Source of the DNA: JAOUEA01 sp963790335
Lineage (GTDB): Bacteria > Actinomycetota > UBA4738 > HRBIN12
NCBI GenBank assembly: GCA_963790335.1
Contig: CAWBOB010000008.1
Coordinates: forward strand, 1-64,000
Length of the DNA stretch: 64,000 nucleotides
Direction: 5' to 3'
Shown: in pieces, positions 10,061 through 18,739 of the stretch
Layout of the letters: each line of letters starts with the position of its first letter
Numbering within the stretch: position 1 is the first letter of the stretch
Program-made: the position numbers and the translations under genes
The notes under the pieces: generated by a model
Databases searched by the model: none
What the model was told of the DNA's origin: nothing
What the model saw: the letters and a program-made list of their open reading frames with translations, nothing else

Positions 10061-10877
10061 TCATCGGTCCGAACCCCAGATCGATACCTTGCCTATGAAG
10101 GCGAGGACCGTCGCGTTCAATTCGTCCGGACGCTGTAGCGGCGCAAAGTGACTAACGCCGGGCAAAATAATTAATGCGGCCCCCGGAATAGCGTCGGCCA
10201 GGTAGTTGGCATGCTCTCGCTTGATGAATTCGTCATGCTCGCCGAGTGCGAGACGACGCACCTCGATGGCGCCAAGGTCCTCTTTGGTATAGTTCGGCTG
10301 GGTTCGCATCATCAGCCCCACCGCGCTGACGAACTGGTCGAAGTCGGCAGGCGTGGCGGAGAGCATGGCGTAGTCTTTCCTGTGGCGACTGAAGCAGCGG
10401 TCGAGAAGCGGACTCGGATCGATCTGCTTTGTGCCACCAGGATCCATGTTGCAGGCAAAAAAGAAGACGCCTGCCACGCGTGCTGGTGCGTTGGAGGCAA
10501 GTACCAGAGCGACGCAGGCGCCGTCACTCCAGCCGACGAAGGCAGCCTGGTCGAGGGAAAGATGGTCCATCACAGCCACGACGTCAGAAGCCATGAGTTC
10601 ATAGGAATATGGCCTGTCATCGCGGGTGCTGCGGCCGTGCCCGCGACTGTCGATCGTCACGACGCGGTGGCCCGTCGCTACCAAGGCCGGCACCTGATAT
10701 CCCCAATTGCCGCTGTGGCCGAGTCGCCGTGCGACAGGATGACGGGAGGACCGCTGCCAAATGATGCGTACCAGATAGGGCTCCGTCATGCTCCACGCGA
10801 TCCTCGCGATCGGGGGCGGGGAGAAGGGCGGCTCCATGCTCGGCAAACCGGGTAAGGTCGTCGTCATATAAATTCAT
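10061..10877 (-). CDS. Alpha/beta hydrolase
   Basis: Alpha/beta-hydrolase-fold enzyme. The core is clear: a nucleophile elbow GWSDGACVA with Ser, an upstream strand VVTIDSRGHGRSTRDDRPYS, and the catalytic His in LPGVSHFAPLQRPDELN near the C-terminus. The N-terminus starts at 10877 (MNLYDDDLTRFAEHG). Two small indels near 10786 and 10727 must be corrected to give VEHDGA, IWYASFGSGPPVIL and HSGNWGYQVPALV in one frame. Without correction an alternative 268-residue frame with an implausible N-terminus appears. It is divergent from a TetR gene, with a palindrome between, so the hydrolase is probably repressed by that regulator. Substrate unknown. Confidence 0.8.
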
Positions 10878-10918
10878 ATCGGGTTCCGGGGTTTTCGAGA
10901 GCTACGCGCGCTCTACTG

Positions 10919-10946
10919 TTGACTCATACCAACCGTAAGGTATGAA
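10919..10946 (+). promoter_or_regulatory. Promoter with TetR-type operator for the second tetR gene
   Basis: TTGACT (10919-10924), then 16 bases, then TATGAA (10941-10946), makes a good sigma-70-type promoter on the plus strand. An inverted repeat with arms TCATACC (10924-10930) and GGTATGA (10939-10945) fills the spacer and overlaps the -10. This is the classic arrangement for autorepression, and it suggests that translation starts at the ATG at 10954 with almost no leader. Confidence 0.6.
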
Positions 10947-10953
10947 TATTCGC

Positions 10954-11584
10954 ATGTCTAGGCCAACCAAACATGCTCCCGAGCGCGGCGATGCCCGAAC
11001 CCGGCTCCTGGAAGCTGCAAGGGAAGCCATCCGCGCCAAAGGCTTCGCCTCGGCCAGCATTGATGATCTTTGCAGGGCGGCTGAGGTAACCAAGGGGGAC
11101 TTCTTCCACAGCTCGGTAGCAAGGAAGCCCTGGGAGTTGCAGCTCCGGAATTTTGGGCCAGGACCACCTCGGACTTTTTCGCCGCGGCTCCCTATCATCA
11201 CCCTCCCGATGCGTTGGAGCGGATGCTGCCTATGTCGCTTTTCGCAAAGCGATCATCACGGAGGATCTAGCGGAGTCCAGTTGTCTCGTCGAGACGATGG
11301 CTCAAGAGACCTACATGACCTTCCCCAACATCCGCGATGCGTGCGGAGCCAGCATGTTCGATCATGCGTCGACGCTAGAGGCCGACATTGAACTGGCCCG
11401 CCGTGAGCGCGGTGTTACAGATGATTGGACTGCCGAAAGTCTGGCTCGATACACACAGACTGTCATCCAAGGAGGATTCGTCCTTGCGAAAGCAGGGAAT
11501 GACGCGGAGCTGGCGCGCGAAAGTCTTGCTCATTTGGAGCGGTATATTCGGCTTCTGTTTCGCGTTGCCGAGGACGAGACGTGA
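10954..11584 (+). CDS. TetR/AcrR family transcriptional regulator
   Basis: N-terminal DNA-binding domain MSRPTKHAPERGDARTRLLE, then AREAIRAKGFASASIDDLCR and the recognition helix AAEVTKGDFFHHF/GSKEALGVA. The frame breaks near 11111, where FFH is followed by a small deletion. The ligand-binding part resumes as VAFRKAIITEDLAESSCLV and ends FRVAEDET. The start at 10954 is preferred because the ATG at 10942 lies inside the -10 and operator. Divergent from the alpha/beta hydrolase, its likely target. A GTG 4 bases before the stop opens a 33-codon frame (11581-11682) with no recognisable product. Confidence 0.78.
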
Positions 11585-11756
11585 GCGAGATCGATCAGAA
11601 CGCAATCGAGCGCATGTTCTGCCCGCTTGAGGATGTCCGTCGCCCTCAGCCCGGTGCGACCGCAAACGCCGTCAGTCTGTGAATCCAATTCCAAGGCCGA
11701 ACCATTTTTGTTGATCGAACGGCAAACATGATCGCTAAGCAACAACCCGCCGCATC
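11585..11756. other. Short gap and probable contig join
   Basis: No recognisable gene apart from the 33-codon frame overlapping the TetR stop. The sequence to the right (from about 11757) already encodes the middle of an HD-GYP membrane region, so the missing 5' part of that gene should be here and is not. Confidence 0.4.
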
Positions 11757-11805
11757 TCTGTCGGGGAGTGCGGGTCTGCTTGGGTCGAACTCAATGTTGG
11801 TCTAA

Positions 11806-12783
11806 ATGGCTGGATGGCCGCTATTCGTTTTGCGACCTCCGAAGCCAGTCCGCTCCCGGCTCCAATCGAGACGTTCGCTGAATTGGCGCTTGCGACCGCT
11901 TTTCCAGCGCTGGTTGTTCGTTCCGGTCGCGAGAACAAACGGCGCATTCGAGACCGGCCTCTCGCCTTACCTAATCTGGCGGGACAATTTCAGGTGGGTT
12001 TCTCTTAACTATTTTTGCGGCGCTTCAGTTGCACTTCTCTTGGTGGTCTACACAAGAGACGTTGATCTCCCATTTATCGGAGTCATTGTGCCGCTACTGC
12101 TAGTCCTTTACTTCACGATCAAAACATCGATGGACCGTGTTGAAGACGCTAACAATCATGTTGAGCAGGTCAATCGGCTGTACTTATCGACTATCGAAAC
12201 ACTCGCAATGGCGATCGACGCTAAAGATCAGATTACCCACGGTCATATTCGACGAGTCCAGACATTCGCCGTAGGCTTGGCACGCCGACTTGGTGTGACT
12301 GACTCGAATCTGCTTAAAGCAATCGAAGCAGCTGCTCTCCTCCATGACACGGGAAAGCTGGCCGTTCCCGAATACATCCTGAACAAACCAGGAAAGCTTA
12401 CCGCAGCCGAATTCGAGAAGATGAAGCTCCACGTGACCGTTGGTGCGGACATTCTCACCGCGATTGATTTTCCTTACCCCGTAGTTCCAATCGTTAGATG
12501 CCATCACGAGAACTGGGACGGCACTGGCTACCCGGCAGGACTCAGAGGCACCGACATCCCGATAGGCGCACGAATTCTTTCAGTCGTGGATTGCTTCGAC
12601 GCATTGACGTCCGACAGACCATATCGTTCACGTCCACGCAAACTGGAACCGAGGCGACTGGAGGAGGCCGTGGAGTGGATCGAGCGTTACCGCGAGATCT
12701 TCAAACAGAACTACCAGCGCCTCGATGCGTTGCTCGAAGAACTCCAAGCCAAACCGTCCAAGCGCAAAGCAGCAAGAAAATAG
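11806..12783 (+). pseudogene. HD-GYP phosphodiesterase fragment fused to an ArsR-type regulator tail
   Basis: Residues from about 45 read as the second half of a membrane sensor: WRDNFRWVSLNYF, then a two-helix segment ending PLLLVLYFTIKTS. A complete-looking HD-GYP core follows, with AALLHDTGKLAVP (HD pair), HGHIRRVQ, HHENWDGTGYPAGL and ARILSVVDCFDALTSDRPY. HD-GYP domains hydrolyse cyclic di-GMP. The expected C-terminal part after DRPYR is missing. Instead LEEAVEWIERYREIFKQNY and RLDALLEELQAKPSKRKAA follow, which look like the end of an ArsR/SmtB regulator. At the 5' side, helices of the same membrane region (LNGWMAAIRFATSEASPLP) lie in another frame at about 11757-11930, and the real N-terminus is absent. 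So this is a piece of one gene joined to a piece of another near 12620. The first 44 residues of the open frame are not meaningful. Confidence 0.7.
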
Positions 12784-12862
12784 CGCGGACATGTCGGCGC
12801 GCAGTTCGCTTGTTCGTCCTCACGGCGGCGCGCAATCACGATGAAGCACCAAGGAGAAGACA

Positions 12863-12988
12863 ATGCCTAAGCCCGCAGAAGTTACAGCGCCGAGTGATCG
12901 CGAAGTTCGCGTCACACGTACGTTCAATGCGCCCCGTCAATTGGTGTGGGATGCGCATACCAGGCTCGTGCCGTCGAGCGAGCGATAG
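12863..12988 (+). pseudogene. AHSA1/SRPBCC domain protein, 5' fragment
   Basis: The frame MPKPAEVTAPSDREVRVTRT followed by FNAPRQLVWDAHT is a typical START/SRPBCC (Aha1-like) beginning, with a good ribosome binding site (AAGGAGAAG, 6-14 bases upstream). After codon 33 the resemblance stops and the frame ends nine codons later in sequence that is antisense to the next gene. ArsR regulator followed by SRPBCC is a common gene pair, so this fragment belongs with the ArsR tail just upstream, not with what lies to the right. Confidence 0.75.
12950..12966. other. Chimeric junction
   Basis: Two unrelated partial genes meet here head-on: the plus-strand SRPBCC gene loses all but its first 33 codons, and the minus-strand FN3 protein gene loses its 3' end (its last sensible residues are RSLDGTSLV). 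Genome style changes too, from mixed 50-60% GC sequence to uniformly high-GC actinobacterial genes. The exact base is uncertain within about 10 nucleotides. Confidence 0.7.
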
Positions 12989-13758
12989 ACGCCGTACCCC
13001 GTGACGCCGGTGTCGTCGCTCGACGCCTGCCAGTCGAGGTCGACCGTCGAGGGGTCCACGATCGTCGCCGTCACGCCCTGCGGCTGCGATGGATCGGTCG
13101 TGTCGCTCGGGCCGCCGCCACCGCTCACGAGCGACACGTCGTCGAACTGCACGTTGAACGTGCGCCCCGCCGTCGAATCCCCGACGTGGAACCGGGCCAT
13201 CGTTGCCGACCCCAGGTTGTTCGTGCGGCTGAGCGTGGCCACGGACGCGCCGTCGTACATGACGTCGAAACGCGACCCAGAGCCGGTGATCGCGTGCAGC
13301 CCGAGCCGGTGCCATACGCCGCTCGTCACGACGTTGGTGCTCACGTAGTTCACCTTCGTCACGTTGTTCCGAACGATGAGCCGGCCCTTGCCGTTGATGC
13401 CGACGAGCACCGTGGCTCCGCCCGACGCGGGACGGAACGACGTCAGATAGACCGCCGCCGACCGCGATGTCACGTTGAACCACAGGTCGGCGGTGAGCTC
13501 GTTCTGCCCCGCGAAGGCTCGCCAGGCGTGCGACGGGCTCCCAGTCGACGAGGCCCGCCCCGCGAACGAGCCGCCGTGCACTGTTGCCTGCTGCACGGTG
13601 AACCCCGCCGATCCACTCCACGCTGACAGGTTCCCGGTCTCGAAACCGTCGGCCACGATCGGCGCAGCCGACGAGGGCACCGCGGGGATGGTTGCAAGAG
13701 AGAGCGCGACGGCGGTTGCGACCCAGATCCTGCGGCCCGTTCTTCGTGCGTGTGCCAT
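12957..13758 (-). CDS. Secreted lectin-like/fibronectin type III protein, 3' end missing
   Basis: The start at 13758 gives a basic N-region and hydrophobic core (MAHARRTGRRIWVATAVAL) with a likely cleavage after PSSA-A, so the protein is exported. Residues about 35-220 form a beta-rich concanavalin/LamG-like domain (ADGFETGNLSAWSGSAGFTV; FDVMYDGASVATLS; FNVQFDDVSLV). After a Gly/Pro/Asp linker an FN3 domain begins (GVTATIVDPSTVDLDWQASS). It is cut off at the junction after about one strand pair more. Likely a cell-surface or carbohydrate-binding protein. The in-frame extension to 13818 lacks signal-peptide character. Confidence 0.7.
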
Positions 13759-13958
13759 GTGCGCATCTCCGATCGCGGTATCCGCCCGACGCGTCGAGCC
13801 GTGCGACGGTAGATGCATGTCTATGCAACGTCAAGGCTTGACTTCTGTCGGCTCACGGTGCCCGAAGTGGGTACCGCGGAGTGAACGCCACCGAACAGAC
13901 GTGCGGGCTCCCCCTCCACTATCCTCAGCCCCTGCCTCATGTGGGGGACCGACGAGGG

Positions 13959-14312
13959 GTGAACGAGCAGCTGCGCATCGAGGTGTCGCACGGCGGTGAC
14001 CGGGGACACGTGACGGTCCGCCTCATCGGTGAGATGGACATGGCCGAGGAGCAGCGGTTCACCGAACTGGTGACCGACGGCGTGATCGCCGACAAGCCTG
14101 CGACGGTCGAGCTCGATCTCTCCGAGCTTCGATTCATGGATTCATCGGGACTGCGAGCATTGCTCCAGGCTCGGAAGGCCGTAGAGACGCACGGCACGCG
14201 CTTGGTGCTCGCCGATCCTCAACCCGCCGTTCGGAAGGTTCTGGAGATCACGCTCACGATGGATCGGTTCGAGATCCGAACGACCGATGAGCAGGATCCC
14301 GCCGGCTCCTAG
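13959..14312 (+). CDS. STAS-domain anti-sigma factor antagonist
   Basis: About 117 residues of the SpoIIAA/RsbV type. The phosphorylatable serine lies in the hallmark DLSELRFMDSSGLRALL, and the beta strands HVTVRLIGEMDMAEE and TRLVLADPQPAVRKVLEI are as expected. GTG at 13959 is chosen over GTG at 13881 because the first 26 residues of the longer form do not resemble the family. The partner kinase gene lies opposite and overlaps its stop by 4 bases. Role inferred: releases a sigma factor by binding the anti-sigma kinase. Confidence 0.85.
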   Translation: MNEQLRIEVSHGGDRGHVTVRLIGEMDMAEEQRFTELVTDGVIADKPATVELDLSELRFMDSSGLRALLQARKAVETHGTRLVLADPQPAVRKVLEITLTMDRFEIRTTDEQDPAGS

Positions 14313-14713
14313 CCTGGCATCTCGAGCTCGAACCACACGCAACCCGGCGGACCCACGTCGACACCCCACCGGTCCGCCAGCTCGTCGACGATCACGAGCC
14401 CCAGCCCTCCCGGCACGGCGCGGTCGCGCACGGCTCGACCGTCGTCGCGGGATACGCTCACACCGGAGGCCGCGGTCGGCTGCACGATCGAGACCCGCAG
14501 CGTGCGGTCCGGATCCTCGATGACCAGCACGATCCGATCGTCGGATGCAAGCGCACCATGCCGGAACGCATTGGTCACCAGCTCGGTGGTGAGCAGCAGC
14601 GCGTTCTCGCGCTCAGCCTCTCCACTCGTCGGCGGGATCCGGTCATGCAGGCGCTCTCGCGCGAGACGCGCCGCGTCCGCGCTTGCTGGAAGCTCGACCT
14701 CGAGCCGCGCCAT
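14309..14713 (-). CDS. Anti-sigma factor serine kinase (HATPase_c, RsbW/SpoIIAB-like)
   Basis: A 134-residue single-domain GHKL ATPase. The N box is LLTTELVTNAFRHG (conserved Glu and Asn), followed by LRVSIVQPTAASG and the glycine-rich GGLGLVIVDELADRWGV. Such proteins bind a sigma factor and phosphorylate the STAS antagonist; here the antagonist gene is convergent and shares 4 bases. The start at 14713 (MARLEVELPASADAARLARE) is chosen because the longer open frame upstream is antisense to the next lipoprotein gene. Confidence 0.83.
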   Translation of the reverse strand: MARLEVELPASADAARLARERLHDRIPPTSGEAERENALLLTTELVTNAFRHGALASDDRIVLVIEDPDRTLRVSIVQPTAASGVSVSRDDGRAVRDRAVPGGLGLVIVDELADRWGVDVGPPGCVWFELEMPG

Positions 14714-14834
14714 GGGACCCCCGGGCAGCGTTCGGTTGGCTGCGTGGCTGGTCTTGCCCGCTCCGGACATCCTCAAACTCAAACCACGAGCGCTACCCTC
14801 CGACACGCCGGATGAGCGACGGAGAGGAGGAGTC

Positions 14835-15460
14835 ATGCACTGGTCACGGAGGGCCGCGGCCTCGTTGTGCTTCCTCCTCCTCGCCGCGTGCGACGGAGGG
14901 TCGTCATCGTCCGATACCTCGACGTCGCCTGCCTCCGACCTCGAGCCACCCTCGTGGACGCTCCCTGCCGATCCGATGTCGATCGCCCGGGAGGCGGGGT
15001 TGCAGCCCGACACCAAGGAGTACCTCACCTTCCACGTGCACGCCCAGCTGGACGTCTTCGTGGATGGGAACCCCGTGGAGATCCCAGCGGGGATCGGCAT
15101 CGAGATCACCGATCCTGCCGTGCAGGACTTCGGCTCGGGGTACGGTGGGATCCCGAGGCAGGGATGTCAGCAGGTCTGCATCTCTCCCTTCACACCCACG
15201 ACCCCGATGGCTTGATCCACATCGAGGCTCCGTCAGAGACCCGATTCACGCTCGGCCAGTTCTTCGCGGAGATGGGTGTCCGACTCGACGCCTCGTGTGT
15301 GGACGAGTTCTGCACTCCGGACGTGCCCGTTGCGGTCGTCGTCGACGGCCAGGCCCAGCCCGGAAACCCTGCTGACATCGTCCTCCGCGAGGGTCAAGAG
15401 ATCGCCATCGTCATCGGCACCCCACCCGAGGGGTTCCCGGACACGGTCTCCGGCGTCTGA
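14835..15460 (+). CDS. Lipoprotein of unknown function (one frameshift)
   Basis: Starts after a strong ribosome binding site (GGAGAGGAGG) with a lipoprotein signal whose lipobox is LAAC (about residue 20). The Ser/Thr-rich linker SSSSDTSTSPASDLEPP is typical of a tethered protein. It continues with EYLTFHVHAQLDVFVDGNPV and, after a frame change near 15150, HDPDGLIHIEAPSETRFTLG and VVVDGQAQPGNPADIVLREG. The two halves are one known actinobacterial pattern: two HVH/H-x-H-type beta repeats with a periodic layout. Function unknown. The frame change is probably an indel error. Confidence 0.68.
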
Positions 15461-15564
15461 GACGCGCCGGGGGTCTCGGACGACCGACGCATCCTGGCTG
15501 GAGACACGGTCCGCCCCTGCCGATCCAGCGCGCATGAACATCTACGACGTGATGCACGTGAACG

Positions 15565-15972
15565 GTGACATCTACGAGATCGCGCTCGCAGATGAGCCTA
15601 GGTTCGGCCGTGGACGCGAGCGCCGCTCCGTTGCTCGACGTACACGACGCCGATGCCAGTCAGGCTGGAACCGGTGCCGCCGTCGAGGCAGCGTCACTCC
15701 TGCAGCACTCGATCCTTCCGCTCGAAGGGAGCGACACGCTGATCCTCGGATGGGCGTTCCGGGAGCTGGCGCTCGTCCAGGGCCCGACCGATCCGGTAGC
15801 CGCCGAGAAGTCGCTGCGATCGTCGATCGACTACTTCGAGCGTGGGGAGCAACCCGTCGAGCTCGCCATCTCGTACCGCGAGCTCGGAGACCTCGTCAGG
15901 GCGCATGGACGGAGCACGGAGGCGTGCGAACTGTATCGGGTCGGGCTCGACGCCCTCGAACCGACGGTGTGA
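15565..15972 (+). CDS. Probable TPR-type fragment (C-terminal part of a regulator or signalling protein)
   Basis: The open frame ends with two tetratricopeptide-like helical pairs: EKSLRSSIDYFERGEQPVEL and ELGDLVRAHGRSTEACELYR. This resembles the last repeats of HTH/TPR transcriptional regulators, but no DNA-binding or ATPase part precedes it. The first 25 residues look non-coding, and no ribosome binding site is evident. Either a remnant of a longer gene or a gene broken by sequence error. Confidence 0.4.
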   Translation: MTSTRSRSQMSLGSAVDASAAPLLDVHDADASQAGTGAAVEAASLLQHSILPLEGSDTLILGWAFRELALVQGPTDPVAAEKSLRSSIDYFERGEQPVELAISYRELGDLVRAHGRSTEACELYRVGLDALEPTV

Positions 15973-16081
15973 TGTAAGCCGGGCCCTCGCCTGCAAGCGG
16001 ATCGGACCGGGTCGCCCGCCGGACACGGCCAGGCCCTCGCGGTCTTGAGGTCGTCGCGACGATGCCACATCCTTGGTTCGC

Positions 16082-16372
16082 ATGTATCGCCTCGCGTACA
16101 TCGCTGTGCTGTGCGGCTTCCTGGCTGCGGCGTCGCTGCTCGCCGGACTCAGCCTGGAGAAGGGACGGCGTGCCCGCCGGATCGCCGTCATGTCATCAGC
16201 GGGCCTGATGCTCACTGCCATCGCGATCATCGCAGCGCTGCTCGTCGCTCCACGCGCGGTATGCGACGGATTGGGTGGCCGCTGGGACGGGCCGGAGACC
16301 ATGTGCGTCGACGAGTGGGGCGGCAATGCCGATCCTCATCGAGGCTCACGACTGCGTCGACATCTGAGCTAG
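16082..16372 (+). CDS. Small membrane protein of unknown function
   Basis: Two strongly hydrophobic segments at about residues 3-24 (YIAVLCGFLAAASLLAGL) and 38-58 (GLMLTAIAIIAALLV), separated by a basic loop KGRRARR. A short tail with two cysteines (CDGLGGRWDGPETMC) follows and is probably outside the membrane. The last 15 basic residues look like an out-of-frame end. ATG at 16082 is preferred over TTG at 16073. Confidence 0.5.
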   Translation: MYRLAYIAVLCGFLAAASLLAGLSLEKGRRARRIAVMSSAGLMLTAIAIIAALLVAPRAVCDGLGGRWDGPETMCVDEWGGNADPHRGSRLRRHLS

Positions 16373-16409
16373 CAAGCCCGATCGCCTGTGAGCCGACGCT
16401 GACAGGTCG

Positions 16410-17048
16410 TCAGGGAAAGAGGGAGACGAGGTCCCGGCTGTAGATGACGACGAACGCGCCAGCTACGACGAGGCTCGACGCAAGCGCCGTGACGACCGCC
16501 CACGTCCCCCGCACTCGTCGCACGAGTACCCAACCGAGCACGGCTACGCCGACGGCGATCTCGACCCACCAGTACGGCGGATATGTGGTGTCGGCGATGT
16601 ACGTCAGCCCGTAGACGCCTTCGCCGATCAGCACGCCGCTCATGACCCCGGTCCCGATCGCCGCCAGGTAACCGCGCTCGGTCTCGATCCAATGGGCACA
16701 CAGGCCGAGGGTGGGGCCGACGATCACGGCGGCGAGCCCCCAGAACGCGATCAGGGCGCGCGATGATGCGATGTCTCGGGCCTCGCCCCCGATGACGTAT
16801 CCACCCAGCAGCGTGACGAGCGCCAGGAACCCGAACACCGTGGCGCTGCTCCGGTTGCTGGCGAGGAGCGCGAGGAGGAACGCGACCAGAGCCCACGAGC
16901 CGCTGGAGTTGGCCAACGATCCCATCTCGTGAGGCAGCCACGCCTGGGCGAACACCGTCAGGACGCCGAGCGCGAAGCCGGCGATGCACACGACCAATGC
17001 GTACACGCTCGTCGGTGTGTTCGACTTCTCTTGCCGGACTCGGATCAC
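16410..17048 (-). CDS. Polytopic membrane protein of unknown function (DUF6518-like)
   Basis: A 212-residue protein with about six or seven membrane helices, for example YALVVCIAGFALGVLTVF, WALVAFLLALLAS, FGFLALVTLLGGYVIGG and WWVEIAVGVAVLGWVLV. Between them is a loop HWIETERGYLAAIGTG. Size and layout match small actinobacterial membrane proteins grouped as DUF6518, though I cannot verify the family. GTG start at 17048. No operon partner. Confidence 0.65.
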   Translation of the reverse strand: MIRVRQEKSNTPTSVYALVVCIAGFALGVLTVFAQAWLPHEMGSLANSSGSWALVAFLLALLASNRSSATVFGFLALVTLLGGYVIGGEARDIASSRALIAFWGLAAVIVGPTLGLCAHWIETERGYLAAIGTGVMSGVLIGEGVYGLTYIADTTYPPYWWVEIAVGVAVLGWVLVRRVRGTWAVVTALASSLVVAGAFVVIYSRDLVSLFP

Positions 17049-17399
17049 ACACCAAGGGTACGTTCGGCGGATGGCGGCCTCGCCACTTCACGCGCCGTTG
17101 CGATGCATCCTGACAAGACCTCCATCGACGCGGGATGTCCTCGTCGCGGGGACTCCGCGACACCAGTTCCCAGACGCAGAAGGATGTCTCGTCAGGGATC
17201 GGCAAAGGCGCCGAAAGAGGAGGCCACCTCACCGTGTCCATCACTCGATCACCCCATGCTCGCCGATGGGTGGCAGCCGGTATCGCGTTCAGGCGTCGCA
17301 CCGAAGGCTTAGCCGCTGGGCGGGGAGTCCCTGCTCTATCTGATGTCACAGCGGTCAACGGTGACCGAACGAACGGTTGTTGCCTCGTTCGCGTGAGAG
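17049..17399. other. Intergenic stretch with a weak hairpin
   Basis: No credible gene. An inverted repeat with 7-base arms (CGAACGA at 17366-17372, TCGTTCG at 17385-17391) lies 9 bases beyond the stop of the DUF2254 gene and could end its transcript, but there is no T-tract. Confidence 0.35.
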
Positions 17400-18668
17400 C
17401 TAATGCGCACCAGCTCCCGATCCTTCACGGTCCGGATTGAGCGCGAAGCGGACGTCCCGCCCGTCGCGCATGGCCTCAACCGTTGCCGCCCGGAGCAGCG
17501 TAGCCTGCTCGTCGAGCACTTCGACGCGCTCCGGCAACGCGACGCGCCGGAGATCCGTCAGGGCGTCGACCAGGCGACGAGAGACCTGCGGGGAGCCCGC
17601 TCCGGCCATCCGGATCTCGTCGAAAGCCAGGTGCACGTAGTTCTCCCACGTCATCGTCTTCACGAGCAATCGGATCTCGCCGTCCTCGTCAGGAACGCGC
17701 CCGTCGGGGAACGGCCGACGTGCGAGTTGTCGGAGGATGTCGTGCAGGCGGTCGATCGCCTGCACGGCGGTCGTTGGGTCCTGAAATGGCGACTCAGACA
17801 ACGACCGCTCTGCGATGTCGACGAGCAATCGCATCCCGTAGGCGACATCCTCGTCGAGGGTCGGCTCGAGCTGAAGGCTCAAGGCCGAATGGAGGCGGTT
17901 CTCATTGAGGCCGCCGGGAGAACCATGAACGATGAACAGCGGTCCGTCCGCGGGAACGAACGCGCCGAGAGCCGGAACGAGTTCGAGCACGCAGTCCGCT
18001 CGTTTGGCCTCGGCGACCAGCGCGTGCGTGTCGATCATCGTCACGACGCCCGACTCTCGGGCAGCGACACTGCGCGGAGCCTCAGGATCAACGGGAGGCG
18101 GCGGGCCCGTTTCGGGGTATCGGCGGCCGACGAGCTTACGCGTGTCGCTACCCACGAGTTCGATCAGCGCCGATACCCGGAGCGACTGGCCGATGTGGTG
18201 CACGTAGATCACCAGGGCGGCGATACTCGCGATCACGAGCAGGTAGGCCGTGGCCACGGCGATGGCCGGAACCTGCCCTGTCCCATCGCCCCGGTCTACA
18301 ACCTCGCGGATCGTCAACACGGCGTGCACGAAGGTCGCGACGAAGAGCCCGATCGCGAGCTGACTGGGTTTGTCTCGAAGGATCCGCTGCACGATCCGGG
18401 GCGAGAACTGCCCCATCGCTAGCTGGACGACCACCATCGTGATGGTCAGCACGAGCGCCGCGAGACTGACCATCGAGACCGCGATCGTGGTCAAGATCGC
18501 GTTCGCCGATGTCGGCCGACCGACGAGCGCCTGTGGGATCGCCTGATAGTCGGAGGCTCGGTCAAGGGAGATCGTGCCGAAGGAGATGGCCGCACCCGCG
18601 AGGACACACATGACCGGCACGAACCAAAGGCTCGATCCCACGGCGACCGCGATCTTGCGCAAGCGCAT
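17400..18668 (-). CDS. DUF2254 family membrane protein
   Basis: 422 residues. Four membrane helices in the first 165 residues (for example FVPVMCVLAGAAISFGTISL, LTTIAVSMVSLAALVLTI, AIGLFVATFVHAVLTI, AYLLVIASIAALVIYVHHIG). The family signature VVVQLAMGQFSPRIVQRIL lies between helices two and three. The rest is a soluble domain with DEDVAYGMRLLVDIAERSLS and FQDPTTAVQAIDRLHDIL, both conserved in DUF2254. The family is widespread and has no established function; it has been suggested to act as a channel or transporter. ATG at 18668. Confidence 0.85.
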   Translation of the reverse strand: MRLRKIAVAVGSSLWFVPVMCVLAGAAISFGTISLDRASDYQAIPQALVGRPTSANAILTTIAVSMVSLAALVLTITMVVVQLAMGQFSPRIVQRILRDKPSQLAIGLFVATFVHAVLTIREVVDRGDGTGQVPAIAVATAYLLVIASIAALVIYVHHIGQSLRVSALIELVGSDTRKLVGRRYPETGPPPPVDPEAPRSVAARESGVVTMIDTHALVAEAKRADCVLELVPALGAFVPADGPLFIVHGSPGGLNENRLHSALSLQLEPTLDEDVAYGMRLLVDIAERSLSESPFQDPTTAVQAIDRLHDILRQLARRPFPDGRVPDEDGEIRLLVKTMTWENYVHLAFDEIRMAGAGSPQVSRRLVDALTDLRRVALPERVEVLDEQATLLRAATVEAMRDGRDVRFALNPDREGSGAGAH

Positions 18669-18739
18669 GGCCGGGCGGTACCCACCTAGCGCTCGTGGTA
18701 CGCGTGCCGAGGGAGGCTCACCACCATGGCGTCGAGCGT

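Noticed and set aside
14502..15215. Longer N-terminus for the lipoprotein at 14835
   Set aside because: The extra 111 codons are antisense to the anti-sigma kinase gene; the ribosome binding site and signal peptide are at 14835.
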